Shown here: positions 9,831 through 18,173 of the stretch, in pieces | How positions within the stretch are numbered: the stretch's first letter is position 1 | Layout: each line of letters begins with the position of its first letter | Assembly (NCBI RefSeq): GCF_005281615.1 | Contig: NZ_SZZM01000005.1 | Coordinates: forward strand, 340,537-404,536 | DNA from: Rhodoligotrophos defluvii | GTDB lineage: Bacteria; Pseudomonadota; Alphaproteobacteria; Rhizobiales; Im1 | DNA: 64,000 nt | Direction: 5' to 3' | The notes under the pieces: model-generated | What the model was told of the DNA's origin: nothing | Database searches by the model: none | The model's input: the letters and a program-made list of their open reading frames with translations, nothing else | Position numbers and translations under genes: made by a program

Positions 9831-10871
9831 TCAGGCCGCTACGCTTTCCGCTCTCCTCCGCAAGGCTTCGGGGAAAACCTCCTCTGCGAAGGCGCGCACC
9901 ACGGATCCCAGTTTTCCACCAGGCACCGCATGCGGCCGCAGGGTGAGCTGCGTGACACGCGGATGCAGCGCCCGGGCGAGCTGCTCGCTCACCCGCCGGG
10001 GATTGCCGGCGAGCACCATGGACTCCACCACGTCGACCGGCAGGAGAGACGACGCCTTGGGGAGATCTGGGCCATCTTGCATCTTGGCCACCTCGATGAA
10101 GGCTTCGGGCAAGGTGACGCCCAGCTCGTCCAGATAATCCCAGTGCGGATACTGGCTGATCAGTCGCGAGGCCACGCGCCGGCGCATCACATCCAGTGCC
10201 TTCTCGTCGTCATCGTCGATACAGGCCTCTACGCGCAAGCCGATATCCAGACTGTCCGGCGAACGCTGCGCCTTGACAAGGCCTTCAGTAAGCTTGCCGA
10301 CGTAGAAATCGAAGGCCTTGGGATTGAGCGTGTTGGCGATCAATACCCCATCGGCGATCTCTCCGGCCAGGCGGGTCATTTGCGGTCCATGGGTGGCGAA
10401 ATAGACGGGGATCTCCTCGCGTACCGGCTTGAAGCTGAAACGGCCGCCGTCGATCGACACGACCTTGCCTTGCGACGTCACCTTTTCACCGCGGGTGAGC
10501 GCGCGGATCATGGTGACGGTCTCGCGCATGGCGGCGATCGGCAGCACGCGCTCCAGGCCGAGCTCCTTGAAACCGGCGCCGCCGGTGCCGAGGCCGAGCA
10601 CGGCGCGGCCGTTGCTCACCTCATCCAGCGTGGCCATGGCGGCGGCCGTAATGGCGGGATGGCGCGAATAGGGGTCGGTGACCCCCGGTCCGATCTTGAG
10701 GGATGTCGTGTTCAGGGCAACAGCGGTGAGCCCCACGTAGCATTCCCGGGCGAAGCGCACGTCGGTGTACCAGAGATAGTGATAGCCGAGGTCTTCGGCT
10801 TCACGAGCGATCTCGACCAGCTCACTGATCGGACCTTCGGAAAACAGCAGAATACCGAGTGTGGGCTTCAC
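9831..10871 (-). CDS. LLM-class (luciferase-like) oxidoreductase, Mer-like; F420 a likely cofactor
   Basis: A 346-residue TIM-barrel enzyme of the bacterial luciferase superfamily. The segment GVTDPYSRHPAITAAAMATLDE (from residue 63) followed by NGRAVLGLGTG closely resembles F420-dependent methylenetetrahydromethanopterin reductase (Mer) and related F420 enzymes rather than FMN monooxygenases. No flavin reductase is next to it, whereas a complete F420 locus lies 2-10 kb upstream on the same strand, supporting F420 use. The start is GTG with a GGAGGAGGAGA site. It sits between the tautomerase and the permease genes in one operon, so it probably reduces or oxidises the imported compound. The substrate is unknown; FMN remains possible. 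Confidence 0.85.
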   Translation of the reverse strand: MKPTLGILLFSEGPISELVEIAREAEDLGYHYLWYTDVRFARECYVGLTAVALNTTSLKIGPGVTDPYSRHPAITAAAMATLDEVSNGRAVLGLGTGGAGFKELGLERVLPIAAMRETVTMIRALTRGEKVTSQGKVVSIDGGRFSFKPVREEIPVYFATHGPQMTRLAGEIADGVLIANTLNPKAFDFYVGKLTEGLVKAQRSPDSLDIGLRVEACIDDDDEKALDVMRRRVASRLISQYPHWDYLDELGVTLPEAFIEVAKMQDGPDLPKASSLLPVDVVESMVLAGNPRRVSEQLARALHPRVTQLTLRPHAVPGGKLGSVVRAFAEEVFPEALRRRAESVAA

Positions 10872-10898
10872 CTTGATCTCCTCCTCCGGCGCGGGTGG

Positions 10899-11096
10899 TC
10901 AGCGTTGCTGCGTCTTGGAGAATTCGGGGGCGCCGCCGATCACCCAGTCTTCCCTGGTGAAGTTGTCGAACATCACGTTCACCGCTTCCCGCTTGGAGCC
11001 GGCGATCTCGACCAGCGCGGTGGTGATCGCCTCGGCGATCTTGCGCTTCTGCTCCGGAGAACGGCCTTCATAGAAACAAACCCGCACGACTGGCAT
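10899..11096 (-). CDS. Tautomerase-family (4-oxalocrotonate tautomerase-like) small enzyme
   Basis: 65 residues beginning MPVVRV, so Met removal would expose the N-terminal Pro that acts as general base in this family. Length and the pattern YEGRSPEQKRKIAEAIT match 4-oxalocrotonate tautomerases (about 62 residues), including Arg residues near 11 and 39 positions that bind substrate carboxylates in relatives. It probably ketonises an enol product of the neighbouring LLM enzyme; that is inference. It lies 27 bp upstream of the LLM gene in the same operon. Confidence 0.85.
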   Translation of the reverse strand: MPVVRVCFYEGRSPEQKRKIAEAITTALVEIAGSKREAVNVMFDNFTREDWVIGGAPEFSKTQQR

Positions 11097-11198
11097 CTGA
11101 TTTCAATCCTCACGCTTGCCTGCTCTGGTTGGCGCGATGGCTTGCATCTCGACCGGCCGGGCAGGCATCCGGCCGGTCAGCGACAGGTTCAGGCGAGC

Positions 11199-12743
11199 TC
11201 AGGCTTCGAGCCACAGCTCGGCGAAGTTGATGATGCCGTCGGCCGCGTGGTGGAAGCCCTTGACCTTGGGGTTCAGCCCCTTGAAGTCCGAGCTGTAGTG
11301 CCAGGGCACATAAACGGCGTCCTCGTTCATCAGCGCGGAGATCTTGCGGAACGCGTCGCGGCGTTCTTCCTCTGTGCGGCCGGCGCGCTCGGCCTGGATG
11401 AGCTTATCCATCTCCGGGTTCGAATAGCCGTGATACTTGGCATAGGAGCCCTCGGATCCGAGCAGGATGGCGAGGTACTGGTCCGGATCGGGCCGGTAGC
11501 CCCACCAGCCCTGCGCGTCCATCGGCATGTTCCCTTCGCGCAACATGTTGCGATAACCGGCGCTGTCGATCTGCTCGATATTGACCTTCACGCCAATCTC
11601 GGCGGCATTGGCCTGGAAGATTTGGGTGGCGCGCTGCTTGACCGGATCGGGTTGCAGGGGCGCGCCGATCACGATGGGGGTGTCGAGGCCGGAGTCCTCG
11701 ATCAGCCGCTTGGCCTTGTCCACGTCGCGGGTGAAGGGCTTGTAGTTGGGGTCGTAGAACGGGCTGCCGGGCAGGATGCCGTCATAGCCGATCTCACCGG
11801 TGCCGAAATAGGCAACCTGGTGGAGGGCCTGCCGGTCGATGGCCCATTGGAAGGCCTGGCGGAAGGCCTTGGACTTGCCGGGATACTGGTCGCGCAGGTT
11901 GAAGCCGAAATATTCCCAGCGGAAACCGGGCTTTTCGGAGACCACGAACTCGTTGGCCGCGCGCAGCCGCTGGATGTCCTGCAGCGGCAGGGCCTCGGCG
12001 ATCAGCACCGAGCCCGCGCGCAGCTCCGACAGGCGCGTGCTGTCGGTCGGCACCGGGCGCAGGATCACCTGGTCGAGGTAAGGCTTGCCCTCCTGCCAAT
12101 AATCACCGTTCTTCTCGAGGACCGTGCGGTTGTCCTTGCTGTATTCCGCGAGCTTGAACGGACCGGTGCCGCTGGGATGCAGGCCATAGTCCAGCCCGTG
12201 TTTCTGGAAGGCGGTAGGCGAGCCGATGCAGCCCGTCACATCGGTGAACGGAAACAGGAAGGCCGCGAAGGGGTATTTGGTGGTCATCTTCACGGTATTG
12301 GCATCGACCGCCTCGATCGTATCGAGGGCGGTGATCTCGCCGCCGCGGATCGAGCCGGTATCCTTGTCGCGAATGCGATCGATGTTGAATTTCACCGCCT
12401 CGGCATCGAACGGGGTGCCGTCGTGAAACTTGATGCCCTGGCGCAGTTTCAGCAGATAGGTTTTCTCGTCCGGCTGTTCCCATGATTCCACCAAGCCGGG
12501 CGCCAGGCGACCTTCCCGGATGGTGAACAGGGTATCGTGGACTGCGCGTGTCGTGGCGCGACCTTGCAGATTTCCGGTGAGGTGCGGGTCGAGTGTGAGC
12601 GGATCGGCGAAGATTGCGGCAGTGAGCGAGCCCCCCGGCTTGGCGGCGGCCGGTGCCGATCCTTGGGCGCAGAGGCTCTTAGGCAGCAGCAATGCAGCCG
12701 TCGACGCTGCCGATAGTGACAAGACACTTCGCCTGCTAAACAT
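11199..12743 (-). CDS. ABC transporter substrate-binding protein, family 5 (peptide/opine/nickel class)
   Basis: A 514-residue periplasmic binding protein, first gene of the operon running to 5932. The N-terminus MFSRRSVLSLSAASTAALL has a twin-arginine-like SRRSVL motif and a hydrophobic stretch ending near LCAQG, so Tat export is likely. The SBP_bac_5 core is evident: GGSLTAAIFADPLTLDPHL, then VESWEQPDEKTYLLKLRQGIKFHDG. The ATG at 12743 was chosen for its GGAGGAGGTGAGG ribosome site. The 242 bp upstream (12744-12985) hold no gene and probably its promoter; I could not fix the boxes. Confidence 0.93.
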   Translation of the reverse strand: MFSRRSVLSLSAASTAALLLPKSLCAQGSAPAAAKPGGSLTAAIFADPLTLDPHLTGNLQGRATTRAVHDTLFTIREGRLAPGLVESWEQPDEKTYLLKLRQGIKFHDGTPFDAEAVKFNIDRIRDKDTGSIRGGEITALDTIEAVDANTVKMTTKYPFAAFLFPFTDVTGCIGSPTAFQKHGLDYGLHPSGTGPFKLAEYSKDNRTVLEKNGDYWQEGKPYLDQVILRPVPTDSTRLSELRAGSVLIAEALPLQDIQRLRAANEFVVSEKPGFRWEYFGFNLRDQYPGKSKAFRQAFQWAIDRQALHQVAYFGTGEIGYDGILPGSPFYDPNYKPFTRDVDKAKRLIEDSGLDTPIVIGAPLQPDPVKQRATQIFQANAAEIGVKVNIEQIDSAGYRNMLREGNMPMDAQGWWGYRPDPDQYLAILLGSEGSYAKYHGYSNPEMDKLIQAERAGRTEEERRDAFRKISALMNEDAVYVPWHYSSDFKGLNPKVKGFHHAADGIINFAELWLEA

Positions 12744-12985
12744 CCTCACCTCCTCCATTAGTATTTTTCGGTTTAGCCAACTTGTATTGGCCCGGAGACA
12801 TTTTCGTCTCGCAAGCATTTCACGGGGCAGTTTGACGTCTGGTCCGCGAAGATGCTTTGCCTATTTCCCCTTACTGCCGGAATGATATGGCCGCCTCCTG
12901 GCCTCAACAACAAAAGATAATCAGAGGGCTTTGCCTTAGACGAGCTTATGCCAGGCGCCTTTCAGCTAAGAGGGGTGCGCTCCGC

Positions 12986-13726
12986 TCACCGCGTTGGCCG
13001 CAACGGAAAGTCCGTGATCCGAAAGTTGACGTGATGGACCTCGCCCTCAAACAAGCCCTTGAAGCTGTCCACGTCCTGGGCCGAGATCCGCCGCGTTTCC
13101 TTGCGCTCGTCGGAGGCCATGCACAGGTCCATGTCCTCTTGGGTGTCGAAATAGAGCTCGAAGGCATGGAAGTATCTCGGCGGCTCGGTCAGGAACGGTG
13201 TACCGTCGCTCTTCAGCAGCTTCAGGTCCTTGAGCCGCGGCCATTCCGCCACCATGGGCAGGTGCACGTCGCTAACATAGGTTTCGAAGCGCTCGCGCTG
13301 TTCCGGCACGGTGCCCATGTAGAGCGCGCAGCGGGCAAAGGCGCCGGTCAGGTCCTGCTTGGGGGAGGGATCGCGGTCCTTGCAGGGGAAGGCGGTGATG
13401 TCGAACACCATGTGCAGAACCTCGCCCTGGAAGAGATCGCGGAAGCGGGGGCGATCGGCAAGGCTGATGCGCTTGGTCTCCTCGCGCGCCTCCGACCCGA
13501 GCGAGCGGCTGAGCGCTGCCTTGTCGTCATAGAACAGCTGGAAGCAGTGATAATATTGCGGTGCCTCGCCGAGATAGGGCTCATGATTGTTGAGCAGGAG
13601 CCGCAAGGCCCGCAACTCGGGCCATTGCGCCACCAGCGGCAGATGCACGTCCCTGACATAAGCGTCGAACGCTTCCCGGTTCGCCGGGTCTACCGTGCCC
13701 TTGTAATAGGCGGCCAGCACGATCAT
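12986..13726 (-). CDS. Tandem-duplicated EthD-domain protein
   Basis: 246 residues made of two EthD-like (dimeric alpha/beta barrel) domains. YVRDVHLPLVAQWP at 23-36 recurs as YVSDVHLPMVAEWP at 150-163, and LFQGEVLHMVFDITAFP at 98-114 recurs as LFEGEVHHVNFRITDFP at 225-241, a constant offset of 127 residues. EthD proteins accompany monooxygenase systems such as ethyl tert-butyl ether degradation, without a fixed catalytic role. The gene lies 15 bp after fbiC on the same strand, so it is cotranscribed with F420 genes; a role with F420-dependent LLM enzymes is inference. An internal fusion may replace the usual homodimer. Confidence 0.85.
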   Translation of the reverse strand: MIVLAAYYKGTVDPANREAFDAYVRDVHLPLVAQWPELRALRLLLNNHEPYLGEAPQYYHCFQLFYDDKAALSRSLGSEAREETKRISLADRPRFRDLFQGEVLHMVFDITAFPCKDRDPSPKQDLTGAFARCALYMGTVPEQRERFETYVSDVHLPMVAEWPRLKDLKLLKSDGTPFLTEPPRYFHAFELYFDTQEDMDLCMASDERKETRRISAQDVDSFKGLFEGEVHHVNFRITDFPLRPTR

Positions 13727-13741
13727 GGCGTCTCGTCTCCC

Positions 13742-16225
13742 CTAGTCCGCGATGGTGGATGACATGGGCGCCAGCGCGGCCGGCCGGCGCTCCCGGTGAT
13801 ATTTTTGGGCGGCCGGTGTGGCGACGGGCGCAGTGAGCGGGGCTGCCGCAAAGGAGGCTTCGCGCCGTTCCGGCGGTACCGGCCCGTAAAGGGTGGTGCG
13901 CTGCTGGGGGATGCGGCCGATCGCGGTGATCAGGCGCTCCATGCGGGCAGGGGCCATCTCCTGGCCGTGGGACGCGCCGGCCGCCTTGGAGATGGTCTCG
14001 TTCATCAGGGTGCCGCCTAAGTCGTTCGCTCCGGCTTGCAGGCAGAGCTTGGCACCTTCCTCGCCCATCTTGACCCAGGAGGTCTGGATGTTCCGGATGT
14101 GCGGGTGAAGCGTAAGCCTTGCCACCGCATGCATGAGCAGCGCCTCGCGCAAGGTGGGACCGGAGCGCGCGCGACCCTTGAGGTAGATGGGCGTCTCCAT
14201 GGGCACGAAGGGCAGGGGAACGAATTCGGTGAAGCCGCCGGTGCGCTTCTGCAGGTTGCGGATATGGATGAGGTGGCGCGCCCAGTGGCGGGGGTGATCC
14301 ACATGGCCGAACATGATGGTGGCGGTGGTGCTGAGCCCGACCGCATGCGCCGTCTCCACCACCTCCAGCCATTGCGCGGTGGTGAGCTTGTCCGGACAGA
14401 TGATGCGCCGGACCTCGTCGTCGAGGATCTCAGCCGCGGTGCCCGGCAGTGTGCCCAGCCCTTCCGTCTTCAGGGCAGTGAGGAAGTCCCGCACCGAAAG
14501 GCCGAGGGTTGCCGCGCCCTGCCAGATCTCCAGAGGCGAGAAAGCGTGGATGTGAATGTCTGGGGTGGCGGCTTTCAGGGCGCGCAGGATGCCGAGATAG
14601 GTCTCGCCGGTATAGTCGGGGTGAATGCCGCCTTGCAGGCACACTTCGGTGGCCCCGCGATCCCAGGCCTCGCGGCTGCGCCGGCAGATCTCGTCATGGT
14701 CGAGATCGTAGGGGCGGCCGCGCAGGTTCTCGCTGAGCTTGCCCTTGGAGAAGGCGCAGAACTGGCAGCGGTAGGAGCAGACATTGGTGTAGTTGATGTT
14801 GCGGTTCACCACATAACGCACGATATCGCCCACCTGGGCGCGCCGCAGGTCGTCCGCCGCCTGATAGACGCGCTCGGCATCGGCGCCACGTGCCGCGAAG
14901 AGCAAAACGATCTCGGCTTCAGTAAGGTCGTCGCCCGCGACGGCCTTGGCCAAGGTGTCGGCCAGGGCTGTGCGCGGTGGGGAGCCAATGCCGATGGGAG
15001 TGGCCCGCATATGCTCGCGCATTTCGACCGGCCGGCGCGCGGGCGCGCCCGGCATCCAGCGACAGGCGCGGGCGAAGCCTTCCGCATCCGCCTGGCGCAG
15101 GGTGGGCGTCGTTATGGCGGGGTCGAGCCAGCGCGCGGCGTCACGCACATACTGGGGATAGATGGCCAGCCGCTCGGTGAGCACCTTGCCGGCGGCAGCG
15201 GTCGCCTGTGCCAGACGCTCGATCTCGGGCCAGGGCGCCTCGGGATTGACATGATCGGGCGTGACCGGAGACACGCCGCCCCAATCGTTGATGCCGGCCG
15301 CGATCTGCTGCTCCAGGGCGCCGGCGCTGAGATTGGGCGGCGCCTGGATGTTCATGGCCGGGCCGAACAGGATGCGCGCCACCGCAATGGTCCACAGATG
15401 ATCCTCGAACGACGGCTCTGGGGCTGCAGCCATCCGTGTGCCCGGCTTGGCCCGGAAGTTCTGGACGATGATTTCCTGCAGGTGGCCATGGCGCTGGTGC
15501 AGGTCGCGCAGGGCAAGCAGCGCCTCGATCCGCTCGCGCCTTGTCTCGCCAATGCCGATGAGGATGCCGGAGGTAAACGGCACTTGGGCCTCGCCCGCCG
15601 CAGCGATGGTGGCCAGCCGCACCGTGGGATGCTTGTCGGGCGAGCCGAAATGGGGGCCGCCGCGCGCGCTCAGCCGGTCCGCGCTGGTTTCCAGCATGAT
15701 GCCTTGCGACACGGAGACTTTGCGCAAATCGGCGATCTCGGTGGGCGAGAGCACGCCGGGATTGAGGTGGGGCAGGAGCCCTGTTTCCTCAAGGACGAGT
15801 CTCGCCATTTCCGCGAGATAGGAGAGGGTGGTGTCATGACCCAGTGCAGCAAGCGCTTCACGCGCAACCCGGTAGCGCAGCTCCGGCTTGTCGCCGAGGG
15901 TGAACAGGGCCTCATGGCAGCCGGCCCGTGCGCCGGCGCGGGCAATGGCCAGCACGGACTCGGGCAGCAGATAGGGTGCCTCGATCCGCCGCGGCGCCTT
16001 GGCGAAGGTGCAGTAGTGGCAGGTGTCGCGGCACAGCTGAGTCAAGGGGATGAATACCTTGCGGGAATAGCTGACGATGTCGCCGTGGCCGTCGTCGCGC
16101 AGGCGGGCGGCGAGCCTCATCAGCTCCGCAGTATCGGAGACATCGGCCAGGCGGAGGGCATCCTCGGGGCTTGGCAGCCGGTCCGCGGCCCATAGGCGGC
16201 CAAATCCGGCGATATCGTCCGTCAT
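13742..16225 (-). CDS. fbiC: FbiC: 7,8-didemethyl-8-hydroxy-5-deazariboflavin (Fo) synthase, CofG-CofH fusion
   Basis: An 827-residue double radical-SAM enzyme that joins tyrosine and 5-amino-6-ribitylamino-uracil to make Fo, the deazaflavin chromophore of coenzyme F420. The N-terminal CofG half has the cluster motif CRDTCHYC (Cys 65, 69, 72); the C-terminal CofH half has CSYRCQFC (Cys 483, 487, 490). Fusion of both halves is the actinobacterial/proteobacterial arrangement; archaea and cyanobacteria encode two proteins. Length is close to the mycobacterial protein. The start ATG overlaps the cofC stop (ATGA). Both iron-sulfur motifs are intact, so it should be active. Fo can also be a photolyase chromophore, but the presence of CofC, CofD and CofE argues for full F420. 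Confidence 0.97.
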   Translation of the reverse strand: MTDDIAGFGRLWAADRLPSPEDALRLADVSDTAELMRLAARLRDDGHGDIVSYSRKVFIPLTQLCRDTCHYCTFAKAPRRIEAPYLLPESVLAIARAGARAGCHEALFTLGDKPELRYRVAREALAALGHDTTLSYLAEMARLVLEETGLLPHLNPGVLSPTEIADLRKVSVSQGIMLETSADRLSARGGPHFGSPDKHPTVRLATIAAAGEAQVPFTSGILIGIGETRRERIEALLALRDLHQRHGHLQEIIVQNFRAKPGTRMAAAPEPSFEDHLWTIAVARILFGPAMNIQAPPNLSAGALEQQIAAGINDWGGVSPVTPDHVNPEAPWPEIERLAQATAAAGKVLTERLAIYPQYVRDAARWLDPAITTPTLRQADAEGFARACRWMPGAPARRPVEMREHMRATPIGIGSPPRTALADTLAKAVAGDDLTEAEIVLLFAARGADAERVYQAADDLRRAQVGDIVRYVVNRNINYTNVCSYRCQFCAFSKGKLSENLRGRPYDLDHDEICRRSREAWDRGATEVCLQGGIHPDYTGETYLGILRALKAATPDIHIHAFSPLEIWQGAATLGLSVRDFLTALKTEGLGTLPGTAAEILDDEVRRIICPDKLTTAQWLEVVETAHAVGLSTTATIMFGHVDHPRHWARHLIHIRNLQKRTGGFTEFVPLPFVPMETPIYLKGRARSGPTLREALLMHAVARLTLHPHIRNIQTSWVKMGEEGAKLCLQAGANDLGGTLMNETISKAAGASHGQEMAPARMERLITAIGRIPQQRTTLYGPVPPERREASFAAAPLTAPVATPAAQKYHRERRPAALAPMSSTIAD

Positions 16226-16938
16226 AGTGCGGCCTGCCTGGTCGCCTCGGGAAGCTGTCCTGCCGCTGCTTCGGCGCGCAGCAGGCGGTGGGTGGCTGTA
16301 TTGCCCCTCCGTGCCATGAGCCGTTCGAGATCGGCCGGGTGGTCGATGTCGAGCCCGAAGCCGGGGCTGATCACGATGCGCGGCTCCAGCCCGAGCGCCC
16401 GGACCCGGCGGCAGTGCTCGGCAAAGCTATTGTCGCCGAAGGCGAGGGGAACCACTTCGGGCGGCGTGCTGAGAATGGCGTTGCTGCCATTGCGATCATG
16501 GGCCGGAACGATGGTGAACGACGGGGCAGGCCGACGCGTCGCGATCAGCTGGGCGATTTCATCTGGCGTGACCAAGGGAATATCGGCCGGCATGGTCAGC
16601 ATGCCTTCCGCCCCTTCGTCGGCGAGCACCCGAGCCGCCATCATGACGGCGTCTGTATGGCCGGCATCGGCCTCAGGCTGCAGGATGCGGACACCGTGGT
16701 GCCTGGCAAGAGCGGCAGCCTCGGTATCGCAGGTGACCACCATGACACCGGCGAGCGACGTGACCGCCGTCAAGGCGGAGAGGACGTCCTCAGCCATAGT
16801 CAGGGCCAATCGGCGCCTGAACGCCGCGGCGTACTGGCCGGACAGGCGCTGCTTGGCCGCAGACAAGGTCTTGATCGGCAGCACCGCCCAAATGGCATTG
16901 CCGCTGCGTCCCTCAGATATGCCCCGAGGCGCGGTCAT
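16222..16938 (-). CDS. cofC: CofC: phospholactate (or analogue) guanylyltransferase for F420 synthesis
   Basis: A 238-residue nucleotidyltransferase that couples GTP to 2-phospho-L-lactate, or to phosphoenolpyruvate or 3-phosphoglycerate in bacterial relatives, giving the activated side chain that CofD moves to Fo. Motifs: nucleotide-binding PIKTLSAAKQRLS at 21-33, PADIP at 117-121, HDRNGSNAIL at 147-156, FGDNSFAEH at 167-175 and GLDIDHPADL at 195-204, all typical of CofC/FbiD. It lies 6 bp after fgd and overlaps fbiC by 4 bp. Which three-carbon acid it uses cannot be told from motifs alone. Confidence 0.94.
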   Translation of the reverse strand: MTAPRGISEGRSGNAIWAVLPIKTLSAAKQRLSGQYAAAFRRRLALTMAEDVLSALTAVTSLAGVMVVTCDTEAAALARHHGVRILQPEADAGHTDAVMMAARVLADEGAEGMLTMPADIPLVTPDEIAQLIATRRPAPSFTIVPAHDRNGSNAILSTPPEVVPLAFGDNSFAEHCRRVRALGLEPRIVISPGFGLDIDHPADLERLMARRGNTATHRLLRAEAAAGQLPEATRQAAL

Positions 16939-16944
16939 CTCGGC

Positions 16945-17949
16945 TCACCCGAAGGCCCGGCGCAGGCGGGGCATGACATGTTCCGCGAACAGCTTGAGAA
17001 ACCGCATCTGGTCCGGTCCGGGGGCATGGAACACCAGATGGCGGAATCCAAGCTCCACATACGGCCTGATGCGTTCCACCTGTTCGTCGGGGTCGCTGGA
17101 CACGATCCACCGCTTGGCGGCGCGCTCGACGGGGAGCGCGTCGGCGAGCCTTTCCATCTCGCGCGGATCTTCCACCGAGACTTTCTCTTCGGGTGAGAGG
17201 GCCAGCGCCGCCCAGTGGCGCGTATCCCCCAGCGCACGCCGGGCGTCATTATCGAAAGAGATCTTTATCTCGATCATGCGGTCGACCGCATCCGCCGGGC
17301 GCTCCGCCGCCGCGATACCGCTCTCCAGGTTGGGCAGCAGGGTCTCGCGATAGAGCTCCCAGCCCTTGCCGCTGGTGCAGATGAAGCCGTCGGCCGTGCG
17401 GCCGGCGTATTTGGTGATCATCGGCCCGGCGCCGGCGATATAGATCGGCAGCGGCTCGCGGGGGCGATCATAGATGGTCGCGTTCTCGGTCTTGTAGTAT
17501 TCGCCGGCAAAGGAAACCCGCTCTTCCGTCCACAGCTTGCGGATCAGCGCCAACGCTTCGCGCAGCCGGGCGAAGCGCTCCTTCGGCTCGGGCCAAGCCA
17601 TGCCGGTCGCTGGCACCTCGTTCAGGGATTCACCGGTGCCCACCCCGAGAATCACCCGGCCCGGAAACATGACGCCAAGGGTGGCGAAAGTCTGGGCAAC
17701 GATGGAGGGGTGATAGCGGAAGGTGGGTGTGAGCACGCTGGTGCCCATTACGATGCGCTGGGTGCGCGCCCCCAGCGCGCCGAGCCAAGGGAGAGCGGAC
17801 GGCGCATGCCCATCTGTGTGCCGCCACGGCTGGAAATGATCGCTGATGAACACCGAGTCGAAACCGAGTGCTTCTGCATATTCCGAGAATTTGAGCAAAT
17901 CGGACGGGCCGAACTGTTCAGCCGACGCTTTATAGCCAATCTTTAGCAA
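16945..17949 (-). CDS. fgd: F420-dependent glucose-6-phosphate dehydrogenase (Fgd)
   Basis: A 334-residue LLM-family enzyme predicted to oxidise glucose 6-phosphate while reducing F420 to F420H2. It matches the mycobacterial Fgd1 sequence I recall almost throughout: Glu11, His38 and Trp42 (SDHFQPW), Glu107 (GVGTGE), Thr192-Ser193-Lys195 (CTSGKG), Lys256 and Arg280 (AKRW) align with Fgd1 residues 13, 40, 44, 109, 195-198, 259 and 283, covering catalysis and the phosphate pocket. One difference: Fgd1 His260 is Val257 here. The start is TTG at 17949 with CCGGAG upstream; TTG may limit expression. It is first gene of fgd-cofC-fbiC-ethD and diverges from a LysR gene. Confidence 0.92.
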   Translation of the reverse strand: MLKIGYKASAEQFGPSDLLKFSEYAEALGFDSVFISDHFQPWRHTDGHAPSALPWLGALGARTQRIVMGTSVLTPTFRYHPSIVAQTFATLGVMFPGRVILGVGTGESLNEVPATGMAWPEPKERFARLREALALIRKLWTEERVSFAGEYYKTENATIYDRPREPLPIYIAGAGPMITKYAGRTADGFICTSGKGWELYRETLLPNLESGIAAAERPADAVDRMIEIKISFDNDARRALGDTRHWAALALSPEEKVSVEDPREMERLADALPVERAAKRWIVSSDPDEQVERIRPYVELGFRHLVFHAPGPDQMRFLKLFAEHVMPRLRRAFG

Positions 17950-17982
17950 GAAAGATCTCCGGACACCGCTTCACCAAGAAAT

Positions 17983-18004
17983 ATCAATAGATGATCTATC
18001 AATA
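17983..18004. promoter_or_regulatory. Candidate LysR operator between fgd and the LysR gene
   Basis: ATAGATGATCTAT (17987-17999) is a perfect palindrome (arms ATAGAT/ATCTAT, one central base), flanked by the direct repeat ATCAATA at 17983-17989 and 17998-18004. It is an AT-rich island about 35 bp before the fgd start in a divergent regulator/target arrangement, which is classic for LysR-type control. Confidence 0.55.
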
Positions 18005-18173
18005 CATCTCGGCTCCGGGGTAATTCTCATCTAGGCTGCGAATTTAGCACTCGGCGTAGTGCCCTCAACGAAAGATTTTCATAGGGCTTTGGCCAAGCTC
18101 GGGTTTTATCAAAGTGGCGCGGCGGCGGAGAATGCGGTATGAGCCGAAATCCTGTGCTCGCCGGGTATGCACA

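Noticed and set aside
9678..12485. A 935-codon open frame on the plus strand
   Set aside because: It is antisense to the LLM, tautomerase and binding-protein genes, which have clear family motifs and good starts. High GC leaves the opposite strand open; its translation has no recognisable domain.
14036..16195. A 719-codon plus-strand open frame over fbiC
   Set aside because: Antisense shadow of FbiC, whose two radical-SAM motifs are intact.
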